From Planctomycetota bacterium (lineage in GTDB: Bacteria > Planctomycetota > Planctomycetia > Pirellulales > Pirellulaceae): DNA of 64,000 bases. The notes under the pieces were generated by a model that had not been told where the DNA came from, searched no databases, and was given only the letters and a program-made list of their open reading frames with translations. Both the position numbers and the translations under genes were made by a program. Position 1 is the stretch's first letter. Every line of letters begins with the position of its first letter. Shown here in pieces: positions 43,836-53,444 of this stretch. Location: positions 1-64,000 of the forward strand of contig CAUJKE010000206.1 of the NCBI GenBank assembly GCA_963205385.1, written 5' to 3'.

Positions 43836-46643
43836 TCAATTCGCCAACAAACGGGCCGCTGCCGAACCAGGGCGATTGGACTCAGTCAATCGCGCGCGGA
43901 GTCGCCACGGGCCGTAGTTGTCATGTACTTTGACCAGGATGCGGTTTTCGCCTGCGGCCAGATTGATAGGCACGATGTCTTTGTCGTAGTCGAACGGCTG
44001 CTCCACCAGGCGTTGCAGAACCTTGTCGCCGTTGACGAACAGTTCGAACATGTCGTCGCCACTGAGACGCAGGTACACGACTTGTGCGCGGTCCGAGGTC
44101 ACGGTCGTATAGGCGTAGCCCGTGACCCTGTCCAGCTTGCCGAAGTGCGCCTCGAAATCGAGTACGCCGGAGGGATCCTCTAACTTGACCTCTTTCCAGG
44201 TGGCAGGCTTGTTGTTCTTGCCGGGATAACTGGCGGCCAGGTCGATCGTTTGTTCCGGCCCGAGGGCGGTGCGGATCGCGCTTCCGTCGGCATTTTCAAA
44301 CGGGCCACAGATCTTCCAATCGCGCAGCAACCCCGCGTCGGCGGTGATCTCGTGGAGATAGCCTGCGATCAAGTCGACTTCTTCCGGCTTGATCCAACCA
44401 CCGCGCTTGCCGCGCATCTCTTCCACCGTCTTCGTCCAGTCGGCAGGTGTTTTGCGTTGGCTTAGTGCTTTGGTCAAAGCGTGGCATTCCGTGCAACGGT
44501 TTTCGATCGCCGCGACCGCGTCGGTATAAACATCGGGAATCGTCTTGTTGTGCGCCGCCGCCAATTTGGCGCTTTGGTCGCGGTCGTAGCTGAGATATTC
44601 GTCGTTGCCTGGCAGATTGTCCCATTGGGCGCCAAGGTCGGCCCACAACGTGAACTTCGCCAGTTCGTCGTCGGTCAAGGGAGCGTCAGGCGGACATTGG
44701 TTCACCTTCGCGTCGTACAACGGACTATAGCCGTGCAGTCGCCAGATCAACGGCGACTTCCGCGCAAAGCCGGGATGAATGAACTTTCCGAGTCGGGGAG
44801 AAGCCGCCGCGCTAAGGTTCAAATACGCCTTGTTAAAGATCGCGGAACGTAGCGAAGACGATTCATTTCCATAGTGAACCGTTCGCTGGTAGACCAGTTG
44901 ATCGCCGTGGGAGAGATCCAACCCCGCCGCAGCCTGTTGCTCGTTGTGGCACCGCACGCATTTGGCTTCAATGATCGGCGTTAGGTCGCGGCGAAAATCG
45001 ATCGTGTGTCGCTCTTCGGGCGGAACGTTTAACGCCGCCGGGGGCGTCAACGCGGCGAGCGGAACCGCCGACAAATCAGGAATCGTGGTGCGACTTTCAT
45101 GACAACCGACACACACGCGACGTTCGCCGGGACGAACCCACGCCCACGTCAGCGCGTCTTGCAAAGCCATTCCCTTGTCGTCGATGGTCTGCCAATGCAG
45201 CACCGTATCGGCCGGCACTTCCACATAGAACGAACCATCCTCGGCGACCGGCGCTTCGCCTACTACGCGCTTCTGCTCGAAGTTGCTGATCGAATTGGAA
45301 GACGAACCAAACGATGAATAGCCGACCCCCGGCGGAAAAGTGCGGAAGAACGGATCGTCATCGTGAATGCCAAAACCCTCGATGATGCGAATCTTCTTTA
45401 TTTGGCCAGGCTTGATGAAGGCTTCTTTATCCAGTTGCCCGACATAGGCGTTCAAACATAACAACGTGCCGGAGGTCTTGCCGTACTCGATGTCATGGTC
45501 GGGGATGATCTTGGGGACCGGTCGGGACTCGATCGGGATCGGATTGAGCGCTTGGTATTTTGGATCGTTGTAGATCGGTTCGCCGACGGTCTTGTTTTCG
45601 AAATCAAACCAGTAAATTCCATACTTCACCATCGCGCCATCTGGATTCATGTACGCGCTCCACGCCGGCTTCGCCGACCAGACGACCATCAAGCGGCCGT
45701 CTTGCATGGGGTACGGATCGCGGTAGCGTCCGCCGGCGCTGTTGGGGTTATAAATATTAACGTCGGGCGTGAGAACCTTGAGCGTTTTGGGATCGTTCGG
45801 ATCGCCAGGCGTGATCATGCCGAGTTGGCCACCGCCATAGCAATGATGAAACGTGCTGTCGATGAAGACGATTCGTCCATCCGGCATCTCGCGCTGTTTC
45901 CAGCGGAAGCCACCGCGCTGATTGCCCCAGAAATCAACAAATCCCGTGCCATCCGGATTCATAGTGAAAAATGCAGACGCCCCCGACGTATGATACCGCA
46001 TGCCGTGATGCTGCCAACTTTGGAACAGCACCCGCCCATCGCCCATCACGATGAATTCCGAATCTGAACTGATGTTAAAACTGATCTGCTCGACATTCGA
46101 ACCATCCGCGTTGCAGCGATGCGCCAGGCGGGCATGGTCGCGGTCATATTCGTCGCGCCTCTGGTGGGGCGTCATCGCCACGTGATGCGTGGACGAAAAA
46201 ATGATGCGCCCGTCCGGCAGGTAATTCGGCGAACAGACATCGGCCATCCCCTGCGTGACCTGCCGTTTGCCAGTGCCATCGATATTCATCTCCCAAACTT
46301 CCCAGCCGTCTTTCGCCGTCTTGCGCCCCGCGAACAGAATCTTCTGCCCGTCGCAAGAAATTTCCGGCTCTTCAACGCCATAGAAATCTTCCGTCAGCAC
46401 GGTCAGTTCGCCTTCAGGCGTCGGCGGCGAAAGCTTGACGATTTGCGAACCGGGAACGTGAGCGGAATTTCCGAAGTGATACATGAACGGTTCGTAGTAG
46501 ATCCCAGGCTTGCCGTCGGGCTTGTTCGGGATGCGCACAAAGATGACGGCGTCGGCTTGGGTCACCTCCGCCGCAGGCAGTGTCCCGGGATGAAACAGCA
46601 AAACGAGCGCCGCCAAGGTCGCGAATGTATTCATCTTCTTCAT
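43836..46643 (-). CDS. HzsA-related tri-haem propeller protein with C-terminal jelly-roll-like domain
   Basis: A 935-residue exported protein (signal MKKMNTFATLAALVLLFHPGTLPA). The propeller (EISCDGQKILFAGRKTAKDG, YLPDGRIIFSSTHHVAM, VMGDGRVLFQSWQHHG) covers about residues 25-440, followed by haem sites CVGCH at Cys511, CVRCH at Cys562 and CTECH at Cys717. After these, about residues 770-925 form a beta-sandwich resembling sugar-binding jelly-rolls of glycosidases (DWKICGPFEN, YLRLSGDDMFELFVNGDKVLQ, GENRILVKVHDNYGPW). AAAGGA precedes ATG 46643. It follows the YVTN cytochrome gene by 89 bases, the same order as the 30940/28910 pair. Confidence 0.82.
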   Translation of the reverse strand: MKKMNTFATLAALVLLFHPGTLPAAEVTQADAVIFVRIPNKPDGKPGIYYEPFMYHFGNSAHVPGSQIVKLSPPTPEGELTVLTEDFYGVEEPEISCDGQKILFAGRKTAKDGWEVWEMNIDGTGKRQVTQGMADVCSPNYLPDGRIIFSSTHHVAMTPHQRRDEYDRDHARLAHRCNADGSNVEQISFNISSDSEFIVMGDGRVLFQSWQHHGMRYHTSGASAFFTMNPDGTGFVDFWGNQRGGFRWKQREMPDGRIVFIDSTFHHCYGGGQLGMITPGDPNDPKTLKVLTPDVNIYNPNSAGGRYRDPYPMQDGRLMVVWSAKPAWSAYMNPDGAMVKYGIYWFDFENKTVGEPIYNDPKYQALNPIPIESRPVPKIIPDHDIEYGKTSGTLLCLNAYVGQLDKEAFIKPGQIKKIRIIEGFGIHDDDPFFRTFPPGVGYSSFGSSSNSISNFEQKRVVGEAPVAEDGSFYVEVPADTVLHWQTIDDKGMALQDALTWAWVRPGERRVCVGCHESRTTIPDLSAVPLAALTPPAALNVPPEERHTIDFRRDLTPIIEAKCVRCHNEQQAAAGLDLSHGDQLVYQRTVHYGNESSSLRSAIFNKAYLNLSAAASPRLGKFIHPGFARKSPLIWRLHGYSPLYDAKVNQCPPDAPLTDDELAKFTLWADLGAQWDNLPGNDEYLSYDRDQSAKLAAAHNKTIPDVYTDAVAAIENRCTECHALTKALSQRKTPADWTKTVEEMRGKRGGWIKPEEVDLIAGYLHEITADAGLLRDWKICGPFENADGSAIRTALGPEQTIDLAASYPGKNNKPATWKEVKLEDPSGVLDFEAHFGKLDRVTGYAYTTVTSDRAQVVYLRLSGDDMFELFVNGDKVLQRLVEQPFDYDKDIVPINLAAGENRILVKVHDNYGPWRLRARLTESNRPGSAAARLLAN

Positions 46644-46732
46644 GGCTTGATCCTTTCCATGCAGCGTGGTGCGGACGACACGCGCGTCCAGCCTCGATCC
46701 ACGGAGTTTCCGAGAATTGTCACGGCGTCCAA

Positions 46733-48583
46733 TCACAGCGTCTTCAAATACTCCACCAAATCCAGCAACTGCGCTTCACTCAGATCCGAAGTCTCGGCAT
46801 GATTGTCCGTGGGGTTATGCTTTTGAAAGATCTCCAACAACGTCTTCGCGCGGCCGTCGTGCAGGTACGGGGCGCTATCCCACACGCCGAACAGGTGCGG
46901 CACATCGAATTCCGTGGCGCGAATCGTGTCGCCGTTGGGCAACTTCAAGTCCTCCGGACGTCCGCGCCCCAAGCCAACATCACGCCGCTCCCCATTGGAA
47001 AATCGCCCAGGCGTATGACACTGGGTGCAGCGCTCATCTTCCTCGAAGATCAACTTCCCGCGCTCGGCCGCGGCGGAGATTTCGCCCTGCGGGCCACGAT
47101 ACGGATTGGGCATCAGCGGCAATTCCGTCACGAAGGCCGTCAGCGCGGCCAGGTCGGATTCGCTCAACGTTGGGCCGCGCATCGCGCCGCTCACGGTCGG
47201 GCCGCATTCGTCCGCGCCGATGGTCGGCGCTTCTCCTTGCCAGCGGAACGGTCCCGTCCCTTTGACGCCCAGGAAGCTGCGGATATTCTTGGGGTTGCCT
47301 AGTCCGTCGTCCTCCAAGTCCCAGCTCAAGCCCGTGGTGTGGCCATCGGGATGGCACGAGGCGCAAGTGAATTGCCCCTGAAAGCAGATCGCCGCGGAAT
47401 GAAAGAGAATCTCGCCACGCCGCAACTGCGTCAGTTCCGCCGGCCCGCCGACGTCGATGGTCGCGGAGACGCTTTTGGTCGCGGAATCAACGACCGAAAC
47501 TGAGTTGCCCAAATGATTGGCGACAAACACCCGCTGGCCGTCCGCCGACATCGCCAGGCCATACGGGTTCGCGCCTACGGGGATTCGACCCACGACGAAG
47601 GCCGGACTGAGGCTCAGCTTTGCCCGCAACTGGCCACGCTGTTCCACAGGCGTCCGCTCGATCAGCGCCAGGGCCTGGTCCAGGTCAACCACGAGGACTT
47701 GATCGGCGCCGCCGCAGGCCAGATAGGCGAATTTGCCGTTGGGCGAGAGGGCGACGTCGTAAGGATTGGCGTAATACCGCGTGAACTCGTCCAGCAACAA
47801 CGTCACGTGTTGTGGCGGTTCGCTATCGAAGTACACGAAGCTGATCGCATTCGTATTGACCCAACCTTGCTGCACCTGGGTTAGCGGCGCGAACGGATTG
47901 GGCTTCAAATGAGCCACCAGCGCTACGCCCGGCCGCACCTCCGCCACGCCGCGGAGAGTGCTGGTCATTTCCAGCGGAACCCGCCGGGTGACATTGCCGG
48001 CGGCCAGATCAACGACATTCAGCCAACGTGTCGTGTCGTAGTCGTCGCAGGTGACCAGCAACCGCTTGCCATCGCCAGTGAGCGCTAAGTGGCGAGGGTT
48101 TCTGTCAACCACGATCGACTTCGTCACAGCGAGGCTTTGCGGGTCGATCAGTTGCACGACTTCGTCTTTGCCCACGCAGGCGACACAAATCGTGCCGTCG
48201 GCCGTGACCAGGACGTCATAAGGTTGATTCGCCAGCGGAACATTCTGCCGCGTGTTGCCGGTGGCGGTGTCGATCACCGATAGCGTGTCCGCCACGCGAT
48301 TGGCTACGTAAACCGTGCCGCCATCGGGGCTGATGGCAACGCCCGTCGGACCTTCCCCGGCCGCAAATTCGGCCACAACCTTTCCCGCGCCGACATCAAT
48401 CTTCGAGACCGAATTGGCGGTTCGGTTGGCCGTGTAGACCCAGTTGCCATCAGCGCTCGCGACCACCTGCAGCGGGCTGCGATCAATCTCGGCCGCGCTT
48501 GCCAGGCTTGCATGAATCCAATGGCTGGCGGAAACGGAAATCAGTAAACAGCAGAGCGCGGCGACATGGCGTGTCCTGGGCAT
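46733..48583 (-). CDS. YVTN beta-propeller fused to di-haem (MauG/CCP-like) cytochrome c
   Basis: A 616-residue exported protein (signal MPRTRHVAALCCLLISVSASHWIHASLASA). YVTN repeats span about residues 35-380 (VASADGNWVYTANRTANSVSKID, ISPDGGTVYVANRVADTLSVID, MSADGQRVFVANHLGNSVSVVD). The cytochrome part carries CASCH at Cys407 (HPDGHTTGLSWDLEDDG) and CTQCH at Cys519 (TPGRFSNGERRDVGLG), then APYLHDGRAKTLLEIF, the di-haem peroxidase/MauG pattern. It is the paralogue of the protein at 29006-30940 and opens the first minus-strand block. GGAGAG precedes the ATG, and a good promoter lies about 80 bases upstream. The likely role is periplasmic peroxidase or electron exchange with the HzsA-related proteins. 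Confidence 0.85.
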   Translation of the reverse strand: MPRTRHVAALCCLLISVSASHWIHASLASAAEIDRSPLQVVASADGNWVYTANRTANSVSKIDVGAGKVVAEFAAGEGPTGVAISPDGGTVYVANRVADTLSVIDTATGNTRQNVPLANQPYDVLVTADGTICVACVGKDEVVQLIDPQSLAVTKSIVVDRNPRHLALTGDGKRLLVTCDDYDTTRWLNVVDLAAGNVTRRVPLEMTSTLRGVAEVRPGVALVAHLKPNPFAPLTQVQQGWVNTNAISFVYFDSEPPQHVTLLLDEFTRYYANPYDVALSPNGKFAYLACGGADQVLVVDLDQALALIERTPVEQRGQLRAKLSLSPAFVVGRIPVGANPYGLAMSADGQRVFVANHLGNSVSVVDSATKSVSATIDVGGPAELTQLRRGEILFHSAAICFQGQFTCASCHPDGHTTGLSWDLEDDGLGNPKNIRSFLGVKGTGPFRWQGEAPTIGADECGPTVSGAMRGPTLSESDLAALTAFVTELPLMPNPYRGPQGEISAAAERGKLIFEEDERCTQCHTPGRFSNGERRDVGLGRGRPEDLKLPNGDTIRATEFDVPHLFGVWDSAPYLHDGRAKTLLEIFQKHNPTDNHAETSDLSEAQLLDLVEYLKTL

Positions 48584-48660
48584 GCTGGCTCTCCGGCGGG
48601 GCGAGAGGGAAGGGTGGGAGCGGCGGATGGCGGGAAGGCGAGAAACTCGACTTAGTTAGC

Positions 48661-48690
48661 ATAGTATTGGCGGCAATTTTTCCCTGTCAA
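48661..48690 (-). promoter_or_regulatory. Sigma70-like promoter of the first cytochrome/HzsA-related block
   Basis: On the minus strand TTGACA (48690-48685) stands 18 bases before TACTAT (48666-48661). The start codon of the YVTN cytochrome is 78 bases after the -10 box. A degenerate copy of the operator-like palindrome (AGAAAC-N12-GCATAG on the plus strand, 48641-48664, 8 of 12 arm positions) overlaps the -10 box. Confidence 0.55.
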
Positions 48691-48737
48691 GATGGAAGCC
48701 ATGGCAATCGGCCGGCGAACCTGCCTCCGGCGAAGCC

Positions 48738-50465
48738 TTAAGCAGGCGAGAGCTGTTGTTCGAACAAATGCAGTTTCGCAACCCCTTGGCGGTGCAGAAA
48801 AGCGCCGAGCGTCTCGCCCACAGTACGATCTTGCTGATAGTACACGAGCAATGGCCGCAGCGACGCGACCACCTGGTCGAGCGGCACGAGATCCTTGTAC
48901 AACTGGTTCAAGCGGTGGCCTAAATGATCGCCTCCGACATAAATGGCGAACTTATCCTGCGCCTGCCTGGCGTCCACGGTTCTGCCGACCAAAGCAATGT
49001 CCGCGAGGTAGCACCGCGCGCAACCGTTGGAACAGCCCGTCACGCAGATTTTACAGTTCTCGCCGGCGAGCCCGAGCCTGTCCAGTTCGGCCTCCAAGGC
49101 GGCCAGCAACTGCGGCACGATGCGTTCCGCCTCGGTAATCGCATTGCTGCAGGAAGGGAGCGCGGGACACGCCATCGCGGCCCGACGGATGCCGCTTAAT
49201 GCGCTGGCCGGCGCGACATTGTGGCTTTGCAAGAGAGCGTCGATGTCGTCGCGCTGCGCCGCCGCGATGCCGCACAGCAAGACGTTTTGTTGCGGCGTCA
49301 AGCGCACCTCGACGCCCTGCGTCGTCAGGATCTGGCGGAGCGCCGTCTCCAACTGGCCGCACTGCTCGTTGCTCACGCGGCCGTTTTCGACCGGCACGCC
49401 CAACATCCAACGCCCATCATCCGAAGCACGCCAGCCCAGGTGATCCTCGCGCCCGGTCACGACAATTCCCCGCGGCGGCGCCAGCCTTCGGCTACATCGT
49501 AGTTGCACCTGGCGCTGGAATTCCTCCAGCCCCCAGTTCTTGATCAAATACTTCAATCGCGCTTCGCCGCGGCACGTCCGATTGCCGCAATCGCGATACA
49601 CAGCCGCGATCGCCCGCACTACCTCCAGCACGTCGTCAGCGGGAATAAACGCTAGCGGCCGGGCAAGCGTGGGATCGTGGAAGGCGGCTGAAGGAACCGA
49701 ACTCATCCCGCCGCCGACGAGCATTTCGTAACCGACGACCTCGCTCCCCTCGCGAACCATCAACAGGCCGATGTCTTGCGCGTAAACATCGACGCAGTTA
49801 TCTTCCGGCAGGGCGACGCCGATCTTCAGTTTGTGGGGCAGATAGACCGTGCCGTACAGATCATCGACCATGCCCGAATCGAACGCGTGGGGCGCGGACG
49901 GTGCATCGGCGGACAACCACACTTCCTCATAAGCGCTCGCGTCAGGCATCAGCGTTTGCGCGATCGCGTGAGCCATGGCGTGCAATTGCCGATCCAGCGT
50001 TTTATCACTGGCCAACGCCGGGCAACACATCACGTTGCAATTCACATCCCCGCCGCTGGAAAACGTCGTCAGTCCCAGCTTTGCAATCCCGCGAATGACT
50101 TCCCGCAAATCGCTTTTATCAAGTTGGCTAAGCTGGATTCCTTGACGCGACGTGATGCGCAGCGGTTCAAGGTCGAACGCGGCGACGATATCCAGCAGCC
50201 CCAGCATTTGTTCCGCCGTCAAACGCCCGCCGGTGGGGCGGACGCGCACGGTGAACTGGTACTGTTTGTCGAGTCCGTTTTGCCGCCGCTGGAGCCGCAC
50301 ATCCCGGTTGTCATGCTGAATCACGCCATGAAATTTCAACAACTGCACATTCTCAGGCGAAAACGCCGGCCGCGACGAATCGAGCTCGGCCGCAATCGTG
50401 CCGCGCAGCGAATGACTCTCGGACTTGATTCTCTCGATCAGCGATAACTGTTTCGTTTCAGCCAT
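48738..50465 (-). CDS. Ferredoxin-type assimilatory sulfite reductase (siroham, 4Fe-4S)
   Basis: A 575-residue cytoplasmic enzyme with two ferredoxin-like half-domains and two sirohaem/4Fe-4S domains, the standard layout of sulfite and nitrite reductases that carry out six-electron reduction. The cluster ligands are Cys433 and Cys439 (CPALPSC, C-X5-C) and Cys478 and Cys482 (CSNGC, C-X3-C). The CPALPSCxxAITEAER block is closer to plant-type sulfite reductase than to nitrite reductase, so sulfite is the likelier substrate; nitrite reductase activity cannot be excluded. Start at 50465 follows AGAGGAA. No other sulfur genes are near. An exact copy of the operator-like palindrome overlaps its probable promoter, linking its control with the cytochrome block. 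Confidence 0.85.
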   Translation of the reverse strand: MAETKQLSLIERIKSESHSLRGTIAAELDSSRPAFSPENVQLLKFHGVIQHDNRDVRLQRRQNGLDKQYQFTVRVRPTGGRLTAEQMLGLLDIVAAFDLEPLRITSRQGIQLSQLDKSDLREVIRGIAKLGLTTFSSGGDVNCNVMCCPALASDKTLDRQLHAMAHAIAQTLMPDASAYEEVWLSADAPSAPHAFDSGMVDDLYGTVYLPHKLKIGVALPEDNCVDVYAQDIGLLMVREGSEVVGYEMLVGGGMSSVPSAAFHDPTLARPLAFIPADDVLEVVRAIAAVYRDCGNRTCRGEARLKYLIKNWGLEEFQRQVQLRCSRRLAPPRGIVVTGREDHLGWRASDDGRWMLGVPVENGRVSNEQCGQLETALRQILTTQGVEVRLTPQQNVLLCGIAAAQRDDIDALLQSHNVAPASALSGIRRAAMACPALPSCSNAITEAERIVPQLLAALEAELDRLGLAGENCKICVTGCSNGCARCYLADIALVGRTVDARQAQDKFAIYVGGDHLGHRLNQLYKDLVPLDQVVASLRPLLVYYQQDRTVGETLGAFLHRQGVAKLHLFEQQLSPA

Positions 50466-50623
50466 TCGAATTCCTCTAGTCCGGAACGTTCTTTCAGATA
50501 ATGGCAAGCATCGCGGATTTCAACTCACGAAAGAAAGTGGAGGCTTCTCAGCGGAGCGAACAAACGGCAGGTGGGCGAAAACGGCAGGCAGGCAAGGCGG
50601 GCCGGCGGCACAAACCAGCGAAC

Positions 50624-50662
50624 CTAAACTGCACTTATAGTGTTTAGGCGGTGGGAATGCAA
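50624..50662 (-). promoter_or_regulatory. Promoter of the sulfite reductase gene with exact CTAAAC-N12-GTTTAG operator
   Basis: On the minus strand TTGCAT (50662-50657) is followed after 17 bases by TATAAG (50639-50634), a good sigma70-type promoter. The -10 box sits in the 12-base spacer of the palindrome, whose arms are CTAAAC at 50624-50629 and GTTTAG at 50642-50647 on the plus strand. Binding here would occlude the promoter, which argues for a repressor. The leader to ATG 50465 would be about 160 bases. Confidence 0.7.
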
Positions 50663-50831
50663 GATTAAAAGATGCCCCAGCAGATGTTTGGGGGACCGCT
50701 AGGGGAGCGGGCCGGTTGGGCGATTGCGCTGGCCTGTCGTCTGTAGCGAACGCGCAATCTTGCCGGAATTGGCTGAATGGGTCCGGCGACTCTGGCCAGT
50801 CGCCTGGGACGCCGGTCCCAAGAAACACCAA

Positions 50832-50853
50832 ACCCCGCGAGGGAGCGCGGGGC
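50832..50853 (-). terminator. Probable terminator of the NarL-type regulator gene
   Basis: On the minus strand a GC-only 7-bp stem (CCCCGCG/CGCGGGG with a 6-base loop, 50852-50833) runs into the T-rich stretch TTTGGTGTTTCTT. It lies about 70 bases after the stop of the response regulator gene. Confidence 0.55.
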
Positions 50854-50920
50854 TGGGGCGAATTAGCTCGATTCGTCGGGCGTTTTCATGCGGGCCTATG
50901 AGGAACGTCGCGTGACCGGC

Positions 50921-51553
50921 TTAGACCAGGCCCTTGCGGACGGCCCACACGGCGGCTTGCGTGCGATCGCTCGCGTCGATCTTGCGAAGGATGTTTTGCA
51001 CATGCTCCTTCACGGTTTCGATGCTGATGTTCAGCGAATGACCGATCTCACGATTGCTCAATCCAAGCGCCACGTGACGCAGCACTTGCAGTTCGCGATT
51101 GGTGAGCGGGATTTGCTCGTCGACTTGTTCGCGCCGCTTGCTCATCGTCCCCTTTACGCGATTGAGCACGCTTTCGTTGTGCGGCGATTGCCCTTCCGCG
51201 GCGCGGTGGATCGCGTTGATAATCTCTTGCCGCGTCGATCCCTTCAGGACGAAGTCCGAGGCGCCAAGTGCGACGCTGCGGGCGATGTACGTCGGATTAT
51301 CGTAGGTCGAGAGCATCACCACGCGGGTCGTCGGCGACTTGCCCCGAATTTGCTCAAGCGCGGACAGGCCATCGGCCTCTGGCATGCGGATGTCCATCAG
51401 CACCACGTCTGGATTGTACTTCATGGTCGCCTCGACAGCCTGATTACCGTCGGCCGCTTCGGCGACGATTTTGATATCGGTGTCCTTCAGCAGACTCGCG
51501 AGCCCGCTGCGAACGACCTCATGATCATCGGCCACCAACACTTTAATACTCAT
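50921..51553 (-). CDS. NarL/FixJ-type response regulator
   Basis: A 210-residue regulator with a receiver domain (about 1-120) and a LuxR-type helix-turn-helix (about 145-205, LTNRELQVLRHVALGLSNREIGHSLNISIETVKEHVQNILRKI). Phosphoacceptor Asp54 lies in VVLMDIRMP, the acidic pocket is Asp9/Asp10 and the conserved lysine is Lys104 (FVLKGS). No histidine kinase gene is adjacent, so it is an orphan here. AAGG precedes the ATG. It faces away from the NtrC-type regulator across a 505-base gap. Regulation targets are unknown; the LuxR-type domain usually binds short palindromes, but nothing directly ties it to the CTAAAC palindrome. Confidence 0.88.
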   Translation of the reverse strand: MSIKVLVADDHEVVRSGLASLLKDTDIKIVAEAADGNQAVEATMKYNPDVVLMDIRMPEADGLSALEQIRGKSPTTRVVMLSTYDNPTYIARSVALGASDFVLKGSTRQEIINAIHRAAEGQSPHNESVLNRVKGTMSKRREQVDEQIPLTNRELQVLRHVALGLSNREIGHSLNISIETVKEHVQNILRKIDASDRTQAAVWAVRKGLV

Positions 51554-52058
51554 ACCTTACCGTCCTTCATTTGATGGGCCACGAATGCGGCGTGGTCGAC
51601 CGACGAGTACCGTCCGCCTGCTTCGCCACAGTGAGCAAAATTGCTCTGGTTCCAAATATGCCCCGCTAACGATTCTCAAGCACGAAGAGCGTTTCCAGGT
51701 CGCTTTGAGATCGCGACATCCCAATCGCACCACAACCTAATCGTATACACTCCCTCCTTAGTGATAACTATATTAACCGCCCCTAATGCCGTGACTAGCC
51801 CCGTCCAATCGGACTGATTAGTGAAATCCCCGCAAAAACCGCCGTGCGCCACGAAAATTACCTGATTAGGGGGAAGGCCGCAAATTTGCGGGGGTAACTG
51901 GACATTTTGGCGATGGCACAAATGGTAGTTTAGGCAAACGAGGGCGTTTCGACTGCCTGGCCGGATGTTGACTAGCGGAATCTATGACGTAGATAAACTG
52001 CGACGGCGCCTCGTGGCCGTTTGCAATTGTCAACATTCCGCTCCTGGGAGTCGCTTCC
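51554..52058. other. Divergent intergenic region between two response regulator genes
   Basis: 505 bases with a noticeably more AT-rich middle (about 51700-51920) than the surrounding genes, containing several TAATCG/TATACA/TATATTAA stretches suitable for -10 boxes in both directions and the 14-bp palindrome at 51878-51891. The minus-strand open frame at 51921-51676 has only a TTG start and no ribosome binding site and is not called. Likely a promoter region for both regulators. Confidence 0.5.
51878..51891. promoter_or_regulatory. Perfect 14-bp palindrome in the regulator intergenic region
   Basis: CCGCAAATTTGCGG is fully self-complementary and lies about 170 bases before the GTG start of the NtrC-type regulator, in the AT-rich promoter zone. 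It may be an operator; the binding protein is unknown. Confidence 0.4.

Positions 52059-53444
<1,386 letters not shown>

Larger units (their letters stand above)
50466..50920. other. Intergenic region upstream of the sulfite reductase gene
   Basis: A 455-base region between the sulfite reductase gene and the NarL-type regulator, both on the minus strand. From right to left it holds the regulator's hairpin terminator (50832-50853), a small TGGGAC/GTCCCA hairpin at 50805-50820, and the promoter plus palindrome at 50624-50662. The rest shows no open frame with a ribosome binding site. Confidence 0.6.

Noticed and set aside
11063..46643. Hydrazine synthase and an anammox gene cluster
   Set aside because: The propeller proteins look HzsA-related, but the tyrosine haem ligand is absent, there are no beta or gamma subunits, and no hydroxylamine oxidoreductase or hydrazine dehydrogenase genes are present.
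51676..51921. 81-residue minus-strand open frame in the regulator intergenic region
   Set aside because: It starts only with TTG, has no ribosome binding site, lies in AT-rich promoter-like DNA and its product resembles no family.
51914..51937. Possible sigma54 promoter (TGGCAC) before the NtrC-type gene
   Set aside because: TGGCAC is present but the GC pair expected at -12 in TTGC is missing at the proper distance.
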